From Chara braunii (taxonomy: Eukaryota; Streptophyta; Charophyceae; Charales; Characeae): a stretch of DNA of 29,639 nucleotides. The notes beneath the pieces were generated by a model. That model made no database searches and was not told where the DNA came from. It saw only the letters and a program-made list of their open reading frames with translations. Shown here piece after piece: positions 10,107 to 20,860 of the stretch. The DNA is taken from assembly GCA_003427395.1 (NCBI GenBank), contig BFEA01000444.1, positions 926,918 to 956,556 of the forward strand. Direction: 5' to 3'. Within the stretch, counting starts at the first letter, position 1, and each line of letters starts with the position of its first letter. The position numbers were made by a program, and so were the translations under genes.

Positions 10107-10130
10107 GCTAGCGGTCGCTGCACCGCTAGC
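10107..10130. repeat. Perfect inverted repeat
   Basis: GCTAGCGGT (10107-10115) and ACCGCTAGC (10122-10130) form 9-bp arms around a 6-nt spacer. They are followed by three CCTTGCCCAAG-like repeats at 10131-10185. No gene is associated. The rest of 10131-10561 shows nothing recognisable. Confidence 0.85.
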
Positions 10131-10561
10131 GCCTTTGCCCAAGCCGCTTTTGCCTTGCCCAAGCCACCAACGCCTTGCCCAAGTTCAACATTTCCTCATG
10201 GATTCATCTGTGATTCTGGCCTTCAGTCGTCGTGACTGCGTGAGCGCAGCCCATACGAACTACTGGTGTCCCAAAGTACTGTTGGTTCCACCACCTTTCA
10301 CCCACCCAAAAGTAAATCGTATAAAAACAAGACCATGACCAAGCATTGCACCACGCAATGATTCTTTTCTGATAAAAGAACTAGCCAAAAAAAGGGTTCC
10401 GAACAATGATCACAGCATCATTTGAGTTGAATACTACGGATCTGCAACAAATGCTATGGGGTTTCCTAGTGAAATTGCATGATTTCATTCTATAAGAGGT
10501 TTTCCTAGTGAAACCAGGCAACCCTCCAGTACACGGCCGATCAGAGTATTCCAATTATTGC

Positions 10562-10930
10562 ACAATCCTCCACTCTTCCCTCTATTCCCCCAGTTCACAG
10601 GGCCCTCCACTCTTCCCTCTACCTATATTCCCCAAGACGACAGGGCCTTCCACTCTTCCCCCTATTCCACCACTGGATTGGGCCCTTCACAGGGTGCTCC
10701 AGTAGAAAGGTCCAGATTACTCCAGTGATGGTACAATCCTCCACTCTTCCCTCTATTCCCCCAGTTGATAGGGCCCTTCACTCTTCCCTCTAGTCCACCA
10801 TCCGATGGGCCCTCCATGGGGTCCTCCACTAGACAGGGCCCTCCACAGTGTCTTCCACTCCTCCCCTATTCCTCCAGTGAACAGCACCCTCCTAGGAGTC
10901 CACTCAATCTTCCCTCTATTCCTACAGTTG
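10562..10930. repeat. Degenerate CT-rich minisatellite
   Basis: About nine units of 29-48 bp, many ending in GGGCC and containing CCACTCTTCCCTCTATTCC. A 34-bp stretch beginning ACAATCCTCCACTC is identical at 10562-10595 and 10733-10766, giving a higher-order period of 171 bp. ORFs across it are artefacts of the repeat. Confidence 0.85.
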
Positions 10931-11608
10931 TCCATCCTCCCCACTTCACTTTTGCCCTTGCCCTCTGCTCCCATTCTGCCCCCATGTCTTCCATGCCACC
11001 AGAACTGTGGTGGCTTTGCCCACCTTTGGCCACAAATCATGCCCAAATAATGGGGAAAAGCAGGCAGTTGACCAAGTCCATGATGACAGCAAAAGATATA
11101 CATACCTCGACAGGAGTGGGTGGGTCCCACAGTGTGTGAGGGAGGAGGTGATGCTGGATCACACGCTACGGAACGAGCTGCACTTCGGTTCGAAGGAAGG
11201 CTTTCAGGCTTAAGCGTTCTAGCTTGGGGGATAGTCTTCAACAAGCGTATGGGGTGAAAATGCTACTGAGGAGAATGATTCATTGCAAGAGACGGCCAGC
11301 TCATTGCTGCAAATCTTGACATCCAACGGGCTTCTAGTGCAGAAACACTGCAACACAAGGACAGGCATGCTAAATGACAGCCATAACATCGAATTTGAGG
11401 CAACTCCGACCACGAGAAGAAACCAACCAGGGAAAGGAGCGAGGGACTGAGGCAGGAAAACGATAGAATGGTCACGGTAGCCGGCAATGTGGAATGGCGA
11501 AGTGTAGAAACAACACAAAGAACAGGCAGGCCGAATTGGCAGAGGAACAGAGTTAGCAGAGGATGACACACGGCACACCCCACGGCAGGCATTGCATAGC
11601 CAGACGGC

Positions 11609-11610
<2 letters not shown>
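10931..11610. other. Intergenic, nothing recognised
   Basis: Unique-looking sequence without recognisable domains, RNA genes or strong repeats. Two minus-strand ORFs starting in the adjacent (CA)n tract are shadows of that microsatellite. Confidence 0.5.

Positions 11611-11656
<46 letters not shown>
11611..11656. repeat. (CA)n microsatellite
   Basis: Uninterrupted CA dinucleotides over about 46 bp. The intervening sequence up to 11900 has no recognised feature. Confidence 0.97.
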
Positions 11657-11658
<2 letters not shown>

Positions 11659-11897
11659 GCTAGAATCATAATAATCAATGACATGTTTTGTTCACTATGG
11701 CCAAGGTGCCAACTGGTTGGAACAGAGGGACGATGACCGAAACCAGGAAAGAAAGTGTTGTGTTCATCCGTAGGAAAAACAAATCTTTTGTACAGGAATA
11801 GAAGGTTCGAAGTCCTTCCATATCGTAGAAGAATGATTAGGGACTAGAAAGTTAAGCCACTCACAAGGACGGCAAGCTGCTCGCTCCTTTACAAATA

Positions 11898-11900
<3 letters not shown>

Positions 11901-11936
<36 letters not shown>
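11901..11936. repeat. (TG)n microsatellite
   Basis: About 36 bp of TG repeats, the opposite orientation to the CA tract 245 bp upstream. It ends directly at the synthetic junction at 11937. Confidence 0.97.
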
Positions 11937-11941
<5 letters not shown>

Positions 11942-11974
11942 TCTTATACACATCTAGATGTGTATAAGAGACAG
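11937..11974. other. Nextera mate-pair junction adapter (artefact)
   Basis: CTGTCTCTTATACACATCT is followed immediately by its exact reverse complement. This is the 38-bp double mosaic-end junction created when Nextera mate-pair fragments are circularised. It is library-made sequence, not genome. It means that bases left and right of it may come from loci several kb apart, so continuity of the assembly here is unproven. Confidence 0.97.
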
Positions 11975-13659
11975 TTCCCGTACAGATGCCGTACATAAAT
12001 AACCTGTACGTTTCGAAACCAACGCGAACAAGCGCTACAACCCTCCAAATGTGAGCATAAAGATATTAAAAAAAAAAACGTTTTTAAGAAAATTTAAAAC
12101 AAATATATGTTATGTAAAATAATAATAAAAGCAACGTTTGTCTGAGAGGTATACTCAATTTCGTAATCCAACTCGAGTTAAAAATTAAAAACCTCAAAAA
12201 CAATTAAGATCTTTTTAATCATAAAAAAAAAAAGTTCAACCGAAAACATTCGGCAGGTGTTCGGCTGAACACCCGAACATATTTGGACGTTCGAGAAAAT
12301 GTCGAATATGTTTGGTGTGCTACAAAGAATAAATGTATGGTCCTTCACAAAATAAAACAAAACAAAACGATCATCAGACTATTTATCTTAGAAACAATGT
12401 CAGACCCTTTAAGACCCAACCAAATGTTCGCAAAACCACCTTCCTCCCACTTTTTCTCATTCCATCCCTCCTTGTCTGTATTCAAACAACATAAATAATA
12501 GATGAAGTTTCACTCATGCATTTCATTTACTTAATCTGAATAAAGTCTTGATCCGAAAACGAAAATTTGTAGGGACGGATGCATACATACAAGAAAAAGT
12601 AAAGAGATGTATGTAATAAGGGACAGTGGTTTCACACAATGATGCGGTCCTACTGGTTTCCAATCCTATCGGCCACCTTCCTCTGGTAACAAGTAAACTG
12701 AACTGAGAGTCAGGACGGCAGAAGGAGAAAGATCAAGTCACTCAGATACAAGAAGAGTGTAGTCATATTTGTGTGAGGGTGCCTTGAAGCCTTCAGTCGC
12801 TAGAGAGTCCCTCAATGGTGGCCAAAAATGCAGTAGGATACAAACGGCAACCCAAAAGTGTAGAACAACCGCACGCTGACGAACCTCCAAGTCGCAATAG
12901 CAACCCCTTTGCAGCTTGACCACTTTCCGGAGCTACAATGCCTCACTCTTAGACCAATCTATTGTTACGCAACCTGGAAAATGTGTGTTCAAATAGTGCA
13001 CACCCCCATGCTCTATTTGGAACGTGGGCGGAACATAGCAGAACTCAATAAGAAAATGTGCATACAACAACTGTTTGCAACAACAATGTACCATGCACAA
13101 CACGATCCGAGATTCTGAGCAAAACACAACAGCGAATCGTATCAGCAGACGCAACTGCAAAACGCAGTAATTTACAACAATACATAGCCAATGCACAACC
13201 AATGCCAATACCTTATCACGATCACAGTAACTCAAATTAGCCACTTGCGTGAGACGAAATGCACTGTAGTTGGAGTCAAACGCAAACCCGCAATGTTCAA
13301 TCAACAACAATGTCGTAATTGCGTCAACATCCCTGTAGCATCTACACAACAGCAGGCCAGCCTTTCTTCCCCCTTTGTCCTCGTATTTGACTTTATTCTT
13401 CAACTCTTCAACAACGTGATTGCTCCTCCAATACCTTGCATGAGCTCGACCATGATTGACACTTTCGGATTTCATGATCATGTATATGGTGACAAAAGAT
13501 AATAGTAACCAAAGTCAAGTATGATACGAGTAAAACATCCGCCATAACTATGCCAAGTAGGCAAGCAATGCATTTTCCAACGATCCCAATTATACGCGGC
13601 GGCCTTTTGAACACAACCACCACGAGAGGCTCAATGGGGTCGACTGTGAGCGGCCCACC
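11975..13659. other. AT-richer intergenic segment
   Basis: Right of the adapter junction the sequence becomes visibly AT-rich, especially about 12060-12250 with A and T runs. An 18-bp palindromic element (GGTGTTC-GGCT-GAACACC) lies at 12256-12273. A 182-codon minus-strand ORF (12933-13481) is Cys- and Leu-rich without domain features and is not called. Confidence 0.5.
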
Positions 13660-13869
13660 ATGGCTAAAATGGCGAATACAACCGCCACTCCAATGACTAC
13701 CAATCACAACATGGCGATCATCACGATCATGAAGGCAAAAAATGGATCAGTTGAGATCCCAAACCCAATTGGCACAACAATGGCAATCGTCTTCCTCCTC
13801 TACTCACCAAAACACGTAACGAGAGTGGATTTTCCGCAAAAGAATGGAAATATATGTCGCCTTCCCCAG
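13660..13869 (+). CDS. Weak exon candidate with strong donor
   Basis: An ATG frame from 13660 (AKMANTTATPMTTNHN...) remains open to CCCCAG|GTAAGC at 13869/13870. A pyrimidine tract and CTGTAG acceptor follow at 13908, only 39 nt after the donor. Splicing there would continue for eight codons to a stop. The peptide has a short hydrophobic patch and no recognised family. Good splice consensus is the only support; the intron would be unusually short. Confidence 0.17.
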
Positions 13870-14039
13870 GTAAGCATTTGGACCCCTCCTCTCCTTCTCT
13901 CTCTGTAGCCTGTAATGCACAAATGCACCTGACCACCCACTTCGCCCAATTCGTTCAACAAGGATAACAGGCGGGGTGAAGATCACAAGTTGGACGAGGC
14001 CAAAGACAGGGAGAATGACCGCATCCAGAACGCGCTATC

Positions 14040-14264
14040 ATGACCGGGAGGGAGACTGCATCTGAATCGGAGAAGAGGATTACAACGGCGTGCTCCGCCT
14101 TGCGGCTATGGGTCGTTCTCCGCTACTCGCCAACTGCGGGACTTGAGAATGGATCTTCTGTTACAACATCGGAAAAAATGCCGCCTTCCGGAAAAATCTG
14201 TTGCGACGACGACGAGAGTACTGCGCCGCACTTTCGTCTCATCCCGCATCGTATGCTCCTAACG
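14040..14264 (+). CDS. Weak first-exon candidate
   Basis: An ATG at 14040 opens a 75-codon frame (TGRETASESEKRIT...) that reaches a strong donor, AACG|GTAAGT at 14264/14265. Composition is Ser/Thr-rich with an acidic DDDE patch. No family recognised, and no following exon could be located. It could be chance; the near-perfect donor and coding-like start are the only evidence. Confidence 0.18.
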
Positions 14265-14520
14265 GTAAGTTCTCCCCCTCTCTATACACTATCCTATCTG
14301 CAAAACTAAACTCACCATTCGATTCGCCCGCGTTTAGAACCCCTACCTAGCGCTTTACCCCACCCACATCCGCCAAGAATGTCGAAGCTCAATTCTTCCT
14401 GGCTCCGCCATCTTCTTTCTCGTTGTTGTCAACTATTTTTCGTCCCCGTCCTTGAATAGCGTAGTGCGTAAGATATTCTGACAGCAGTTGCATACACACA
14501 ACAAAAAGGAAGGGAAAGAT

Positions 14521-14637
14521 GAAAACCATTTTATGGCCTGTCGGACCATGCCCTTCGGGTTGAGCATAGTCACGTCGGCTCTAGGATATACTCACACTCC
14601 CACTACCCCGGAAGAGTATAGCCTCTACTGCAAATGA
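14521..14637 (+). pseudogene. Possible short RT relic
   Basis: The plus frame from 14521 reads FMACRTMPFGLSIVTSA, resembling the RT motif around [12 protein letters not shown] that precedes YxDD in Ty3/gypsy elements, and ends at TGA 14635-14637. No other RT motif is visible nearby, so this may be coincidence. If real, it is unrelated in detail to elements A and B. Confidence 0.22.
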
Positions 14638-15757
14638 ATGCAGGCACGCCCTGCTTCGCCTTGCAGAGGGCAGCGGCCTTGAGATATTGCCATCGAACTG
14701 ACCGGCCTCTGGTTTTTCAAAACTTTTTGGTCTCACTTGTTAAGTTCAATCATGTGGATTCGAGCTCATGTCTATATTTCATCGGTTCATGACTACGCCG
14801 ACAAAGCTAACCCGTTGGTACTGCAGATGCTGTGGGACTGCTACCACACCAACCTCAAGCATCAAAATTGTCGTGTTTTACCGATCTGTATCAAGTGGAA
14901 TTTCACCTTGAATCTGTGTTTCAATAGTTCAAGAGTGTACCAATTGAGCAAAGCCAAATGGTTGCGAGACCGGCCTTGGTACCGACACTATGCTCACATC
15001 CCAAAAAAAAAAGCCTTAAACATAAAAAAAATAAAATAAAAAGAAAAATAAAAAGAAAAACATTGGAACTTCATCGAGGGGGACAGAGACCGTGGGCATC
15101 CTCCTCGGTCAATCTGGCCAGTGGTTGGGGCTGGTGACCCCCGCCGGATCCTCAACCCCTTGAGGTTTTCTTCAAACGCTTCATTGCTCCTCGTTGTCAG
15201 ACACAGGCCTCGATCTCCGTCACTCCGTGATGAAAATCCGATGTTGTAACCAATACTGTTCGGCCCAGGGCCAAAATAAACTACTGCGAACAATATAAAC
15301 GGATGTTGCACGGTCCACGGACGTACCAGGGTGCCACAAAGCCATACCTTGGCCTGCACCCAAATCCATGGCCGCCAAACGCTGGTGCTCGCTGTAGGAA
15401 AACCCTGGTTCTACTCATGGCCCGTCGTACGCACGCCACTTCCACACACCTCCGCTGATGCCAGGGAAAATCCTTCCCCGCGGACTAACACGACACGACC
15501 CTCTACTTCTCCATATGCCATGCGGACTGCAAGGGCCCTTTCCCATAAAATTTAAACCACCAGTATTCCGCCCAGCTATAAAAAAACGTTGTGGCCGTTA
15601 ACGCGCCGTAGCTTTCGAGGGTCCGGGAAACCAACGCCCGGTCATTGCATTTTCCGGAAAAAAAAAAAAAAAATTTGCAAAAATTAAAAAAAAAAACAAT
15701 TTGCTTCTACCAACAAATTAAAAAAACGAAACGAAAAACGGCAACTTCACGCGCCTG
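14638..15757. other. Intergenic, no gene recognised
   Basis: It contains A-rich tracts at about 15003-15060 and 15660-15690, and an inverted occurrence of the TACTGGTGGTTT motif (plus strand AAACCACCAGTA at about 15555-15566). Short ORFs lack recognisable domains. Confidence 0.5.
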
Positions 15758-15791
15758 NNNNNNNNNNNNNNNNNNNNNNNNNNNNNNNNNN
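15758..15791. other. Assembly gap (34 N)
   Basis: A run of 34 N follows an A-rich tract and is followed directly by (TG)n at 15792-15831. The gap length may not be real. Confidence 0.98.
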
Positions 15792-15831
15792 TGTGTGTGT
15801 GTGTGTGTGTGTATGTGTGTGTTGTATGTGT

Positions 15832-16415
15832 ATTGTGGTTAGGACTCTTAGGAGGAGGGTGGGGAAGAGAAGGCTAGGGAGGATATGTCAATCCTTAGAC
15901 CCACAACTGCAGTTTGGACTGCTCCACACTCTGCCTACATCTCTACAAACTAAGGAGAAAGCCCTATTGGCACAGTAATGCTCAAACAATGAATGAGCAC
16001 TTGGCACTTCTGTTTTCAAGTAGGAGGTGGAAGGAGGGAAAGGAACAGCAGTTCTGAACAGGGCTTGCCTTATTCTCACCGCCTTATACATCCTACGTAT
16101 GTATGGGAAGGAAGCGTGGCGAATAGCCACATTGTGTGGAAGAGGAGACATCAGGAAACAGCAACAGTCTCCTGAAGTTTGGTTACTGCCAGGGCTGGAC
16201 AAGAGCGTGACAGTGGGACCTGCATGGAGCAGCAGGCTCACTGAACTGGCAGGCGAACCAAGCGTGTGTACGCTGTTCCGACATGACAACGGCAGGTACC
16301 TCTGCTCGAATCCTTCCCTACACCTCCTCCTGGAAAGAAACCTACATCTGTGCTCACTGCCTCGGCCATTTTTACTTCTACCTACTGTCCTGACCAAAGA
16401 GCAATCGGCGCGAAC
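15832..16415. other. Probable 3' flank of the 16416-17747 ORF
   Basis: No recognised domain on either strand. It lies downstream of the minus-strand ORF and could hold its 3' UTR, but no clear polyadenylation signal was identified. Confidence 0.35.
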
Positions 16416-17747
16416 CTATGGTATCTGGCTCTGATAAAGGACAGGACCATTCAAGAGACGACGATCTTGACCCGCGCAGCCTTGATTTGCCCACAAGACA
16501 TTCTCCCACATTGGATCGGTGTACATCTGCCAACCTTCACCAGTCATGAGCATAGCTGGGTATGCGGCTGCATTTGGGACCAATAGCATGTCACGAGTGT
16601 GCATCACAGGCAGTGCCTGCGCATAGGATATCTTCCGTGGGTCAACTTGAACTGTATACATTAGCCCATGATCTGCACCATTGCATGGGGCAGATGTTGC
16701 TGCAGCGGCACTGCAATACGACTTCAGTGCACCGCCTGCTGTTACTGGCCTCCTGATCGACTCCCCACCAATCCCTGAGCCTTCGGCCCTCTCTGCCGAT
16801 CCCACAACACGCACCACACCGTTGTACAGTAGAGCATCCAGAGGGGAGCTAGAGCCATTGATGGTGTAGGCAGGAATGGGGCTTACCAATGGAGAAGCCA
16901 CGGTACTGCAACTCACAGCACAGTCCTCTCGACACGAAGCACGGTTATACGAAGGATGCCTCTCAGCTTTTGTAGAGTGCGACCTTGCCGCTGCAGAGCC
17001 ATCATCAACTGTTTCGACAACACGGATGAAGTCAGGTACAGGTACTGGAACGGGAACGGCCACTGGCGATGCAATTGACACCGAGGGAACCGGGATAGCC
17101 ACGTAACGATCAGGATCCACAATCGGAGATCCTGCAGCCCAAATGCCACCTGAGATACCATCTCCTCTGGCCGGCGGGACAGCCTGCAACCCTGTCGTCA
17201 GTCGATCGCATACGGTGGGTGGCTTAAACCATCCTCGTGCCCCATACATGCCGTTTACAAAAGGCATCCCTTCTCCGCTGCCAGCAGGATAGGTCACAAA
17301 TGACACGGGGGTACTCTCCGTCCCACCATCAAGGGATCTCTTACTGGATTTTCCTGACACTGGCTCACAATTTCCAGTTGCAACATTGCTCACAATGCAC
17401 TGCGCGCCAACAACTGGATCGGCCCGCTGCCATTGCGTGTTCCAGAACTGCGGCCCCATCGCAACACTCTGCATCGCAACCACAGGAGCAGAGCGGATAG
17501 TAGGGGCCAGGTGAGCGCTTGCTGCATTCTGGTCCTCAATGGGCTCTGCAGCCTGATGTCCCATGATGACTGGCTCAGCCACCACATAGCCATCACCAAC
17601 AGCCCCTTCTCTCTGACTTGGGCCTCCTGAAGTACGCTTGGTCCACCGTGAGGGCTCCCTTGAGTTCGATGAAGACACTGCACTCTCTGCTCCACGTAGG
17701 CAGCGATCTGCACAAATTCGATGCACATTCAAGAGTAAACATCTCAA
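16416..17747 (-). CDS. Uncharacterised protein, probable large terminal exon
   Basis: An open frame of 443 codons, far longer than expected by chance in sequence of this composition, so coding is likely. The nominal first codon is TTG directly downstream of a stop, so the true 5' boundary is probably a splice acceptor (candidates: GTGCAG near 17704, GAGCAG near 17687) or the internal ATG in VIMGHQAAEP. The body looks disordered: Ser/Ala/Gly/Pro-rich, with a low-complexity PVAVPVPVPVP tract around residues 230-240 and several Cys. The last ~90 residues look more ordered, with several Tyr, Trp and Met (YTVQVDPRKISYAQAL, then GWQMYTDPMWENVLWANQG). No transmembrane segment, signal peptide or catalytic motif is visible. 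Such composition fits a regulatory or scaffold protein, but I recognise no family and assign no function. Confidence 0.55.
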   Translation of the reverse strand: MRCLLLNVHRICADRCLRGAESAVSSSNSREPSRWTKRTSGGPSQREGAVGDGYVVAEPVIMGHQAAEPIEDQNAASAHLAPTIRSAPVVAMQSVAMGPQFWNTQWQRADPVVGAQCIVSNVATGNCEPVSGKSSKRSLDGGTESTPVSFVTYPAGSGEGMPFVNGMYGARGWFKPPTVCDRLTTGLQAVPPARGDGISGGIWAAGSPIVDPDRYVAIPVPSVSIASPVAVPVPVPVPDFIRVVETVDDGSAAARSHSTKAERHPSYNRASCREDCAVSCSTVASPLVSPIPAYTINGSSSPLDALLYNGVVRVVGSAERAEGSGIGGESIRRPVTAGGALKSYCSAAAATSAPCNGADHGLMYTVQVDPRKISYAQALPVMHTRDMLLVPNAAAYPAMLMTGEGWQMYTDPMWENVLWANQGCAGQDRRLLNGPVLYQSQIP

Positions 17748-17845
17748 GATTCTCTACTCTCTGCGACACTGAACAGATTTTTCATAAAAGGCCACAGACC
17801 TGAAACCATAGTTAGCAACATGGCACACTAAGCCCCTTGTCCATC

Positions 17846-17923
17846 ATGCATCAGAGAAAAACGTGCTAGAGATGCATCAGGGAAAAACGGGCTAGAGATG
17901 CATCAGGGAAAAACGTGTTAGAG
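17846..17923. repeat. 26-bp tandem repeat, three copies
   Basis: Copies at 17846, 17872 and 17898 of a unit beginning ATGCATCAG and ending TAGAG, with only a few substitutions. It lies just upstream, on the minus strand, of the 16416-17747 ORF. Confidence 0.95.
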
Positions 17924-20144
17924 ATGATAACAGCTATGCAGGTCAGGAACTAGAAAGCTTTGGTCTCGAGCAGAGTGGACGATTCACAAAATCACAAGGA
18001 TCCAGCAAGAAAACCCGGATCGACATAATAGCTGAGAAACAGCAGAGAGTATGCTCCCAACCATTGCATCACTTTAGCACCAGTGAAGCCTGAGGCGACG
18101 ACGTCCAGGTTTCAAAGTGGATTTGTCGGACAATCCTGGAATGCGAAAGACGACCATGAGGCAGAAGGTAGCAACAGTGGGGAGGCATTCCCAGTGGCTA
18201 AGGCGCCAAGTGCTCGGAGGAGAGGGGCCACCTGAAGGCTGCTTTATGCAACAGCTGTTCAGGATGATCTGCCTCTAGGAGTCGGAAAGAGCTACAGCAA
18301 ATGTGGATGTGAACTTTGGAGGCAGGGCAGGATGGCGGGGGAGGCCTATGCAACACAAAAAACTTCAGGCAGGGGACACTGCGACATGCTGCGAGGGCCA
18401 ATATTGAAAAGGTGATTCATCGTGCGGTTGTAGGACGGAAAGGGGCATATGAGTGATCCAAACACTGGACAACATGAAACCCTATTCGCCTGAGTCTGGC
18501 TGTTATGGTGCTTGCTACCAGTTCCACAGTTGCACATGGAAACTGGCCAAATGCTCATAGCAAAGGACTGGCAGGGATGAGGTCAAAGAGGTGGAGCTCA
18601 GAAACAACTTTGAGGCACCCTTCCTATTCTCACAGCTAATTCTAGTGAACGAAGAGGTAATGCAGAAGCTTGTGCAATAAGGGGACAATACAACCAACAA
18701 TCATCGTTGTGACATTGGGAGTGCATTAGCTACCTTGCCAGTCAAACTCGAAGGGCAAGGAAACATGCCAGATCCAGTTCGGAGAAACCCTTCCCATTCC
18801 CCTTGTTCTAGAGTTATTTCTGAACTCCACCCATTTCACTTCATCAACTTTATCAGGCCGGTTCTGGCCCAGGACTCAAGACCATTGTGATCCTGGTAGT
18901 GAAGATTGTGGCCAAAAACCCGATGTTGGTGTCACAATGGTGATTCTTGTTCTGTCCCAGAAGTCCAAGATGAGGGGTTTCTTTGCACAAGTTAATTCAT
19001 CTGGATTTGACAAACATGAAGGTAGGGAAGAAGGATGATGAAGTCATTTTCCTACGACTAGCACAGACACTTTCTATGTTCTCCAGAGATTTGGGTGGTA
19101 GATGTCATTCCAGGTTGTATGATCCTGAACTTGCTCTATGCCATCATCAGTACATCCTTGCAAACATTACGACACCAGATACACCCCACAATTTCTGGAC
19201 CAGATTGTCCGTAACATCTTGGCGGGCCCATGCAAGGCCACTAAAACCAGGCTTATGCCTGAAAGCCCCCAATCCCAGTGCCTTGGCTCCCAAAGGCTCA
19301 GACACCAGGAGGATAATTTGAACGCTCGCCCAGGTGGGTGGGAGGGGAGAAGACTGAACAGTCATGCCGTACAAATTCCTTTCCTGACAACACCCCGCCC
19401 AACACTGCCCCGTGCGCGTTGCCCCTTCCGCAACTGCCTCCATATCCAATGAGCAGCCTGCTTAACATGTCCAGAAGGGCCATCTCCACAGGCTTCGGAG
19501 CTGCCAATTTCACTCATATAGATACAAACCCTCCCGCCAGCCCTCTCCTCCCCCCCTCCTTGAAACACATGCACAGTGTCCCCAAACTTACGACAAGATC
19601 ATTAGAAACATGCATAGCGATGTTAGCATGCAAAGCATGCAGCAAGAGCCGCTGCTGGGGCCCTTGCGTATATGGGCACACCCAAACACACACACACACA
19701 CCCACACACACACATCCGCACCCACACGCACACATGCACACACCCTTTCACATCCCCACCCACACGCACACCCACATGCGCACCCACACCCACATGCGCA
19801 CCCACACCCACCGCACCCACACCCACACACAAAAAGAGTGATGCGCATCCTAGGATTAAACACATATGTGGCATGTGAGAATGTGGTCCATGCAGCTGCC
19901 TGGCCCTTTGCCCACATGGACAGCCTTACCACTTGTTCGCTCTCCAAGCATGCAAGCCATGCAGCTGTGTGCATCAGCATAGATGGACAAACATACCACA
20001 TGTGCTCTGTCCATTAGATTGGCAAGTACAGTAGGCGTCCATAATGCCAGCCCCTTGTGTCAAGGTATTCAATAAGGCAACCCTCCTGTTTGACACGTCA
20101 ACACAAACTCTGCATGACATTTAGAATGTCCATTCTCTCCATTC
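17924..20144. other. Intergenic or intronic, no gene recognised
   Basis: No confident exon. A minus-strand stretch near 18800-18870 (RPDKVDEVKWVEF) reads like coding sequence but is short. ORFs on both strands around 19138-19513 overlap without domain support. Confidence 0.4.
19681..19832. repeat. CA-rich minisatellite
   Basis: About 150 bp of CACACA, CACCCACA and CACATGCGCA variants. The overlapping His/Thr/Pro-rich and Cys/Val/Gly-rich ORFs on the two strands are repeat artefacts. Confidence 0.93.
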
Positions 20145-20333
20145 TCAGGCAATATTCTGAGTGAGTGCGTGTCTGTCCTCACCATTGGCAGCATCTTCCT
20201 CGGCTGGTGACATTTCAGCACAAGATCGTAGATGCAGTTTCCGAGAAGATCCTTCACTTGCCTTCTGGGAACTTGCTCGGCGCTCTGCAAAAGCTGCCAT
20301 CTCTGAGGCCAGCCGGGCATCATCAATCTCGTC
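20145..20333 (-). CDS. Terminal exon of an unknown host gene
   Basis: On the minus strand a strong acceptor (pyrimidine-rich tract ending tgctccacag) precedes 20333. From there a phase-0 frame runs 62 codons to TGA at 20145: DEIDDARLASEMAAFAERRA, then a Ser/Lys-rich tail, AEMSPAEEDAANGED and TQNIA. The acidic/alanine-rich opening suggests a helix, possibly coiled coil, and the tail looks disordered. Upstream sequence to about 20500 reads like intron. Upstream exons were not found and may lie beyond the retroelement relics to the right. An internal AATG|GTGAGG could be used as a donor, which would remove the last ~10 codons. No family assigned. Confidence 0.5.
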   Translation of the reverse strand, partial: DEIDDARLASEMAAFAERRASSQKASEGSSRKLHLRSCAEMSPAEEDAANGEDRHALTQNIA

Positions 20334-20557
20334 CTGTGGAGCACAGCAAGACAACACAGAACACAAGAAGAACCAATCCGAACATCATCTACCTCATCAC
20401 CATTTGGCACCCTTCTCCTCCCCAAGGTTCAACCAGCCCCAACTTTCGTCCATTATTTGCTATTGTTGGTAAACCATTTCCCGCTCGTTTATGAGAGAAC
20501 CGTCCGAGAGCCTCCAGCCCTCTGAGAAGAAGCGGGGACGCAGGCATGTCTACAAGA

Positions 20558-20860
20558 AGATAGTTTCAAGCAAGGCGAAGAACCTTCCAAAATCTCATGG
20601 ACCACGTTTTTTGCAATCGGATAACACAGGTTTGTTCTTGTATGCTTAGGTGATATCCTGCTCTTCAGCAAAAACATGCAACAACAAGAACAACATCTGA
20701 AGCAAAAACAGATAGTTTCAAGCAAGGCGAAGAACCTTCCAAAATCTCATGGACCACGTTTTTTGCAATCGGATAAACAGGTTTGTTCTTGTATGCTTAG
20801 GTGATATCCTGCTCTTCAGCAAAAACATGCAACAACAAGAACAACATCTGAAGCAAAAAC
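20558..20860. repeat. 151/152-bp tandem duplication
   Basis: Sequence from AGATAGTTTCAAGCAAGG at 20558 repeats at 20710. The second copy has one base fewer (ATAAACAGG against ATAACACAGG) and is otherwise nearly identical through CAACATCTGAAGCAAAAACA. The duplicated segment is a reverse-transcriptase fragment. Confidence 0.95.

Noticed and set aside
10562-10930. Possible CRISPR-like direct repeat array
   Set aside because: Units vary in length and sequence, there are no constant repeats with unique spacers, and the context is eukaryotic. It is a minisatellite.
12256-12273. Palindrome GGTGTTC-GGCT-GAACACC as a terminator or operator
   Set aside because: Single short palindrome in AT-rich non-coding eukaryotic DNA with no adjacent gene; no reason to assign a regulatory role.
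12933-13481. 182-codon minus-strand ORF, Cys/Leu-rich
   Set aside because: No recognisable domain, no splice or start context, and plus-strand ORFs of similar quality overlap. Judged chance.
19588-20001. Overlapping ORFs with Cys-Gly-Val or His-Thr-Pro repeats
   Set aside because: Both strands of the CA-rich minisatellite give these; not coding.
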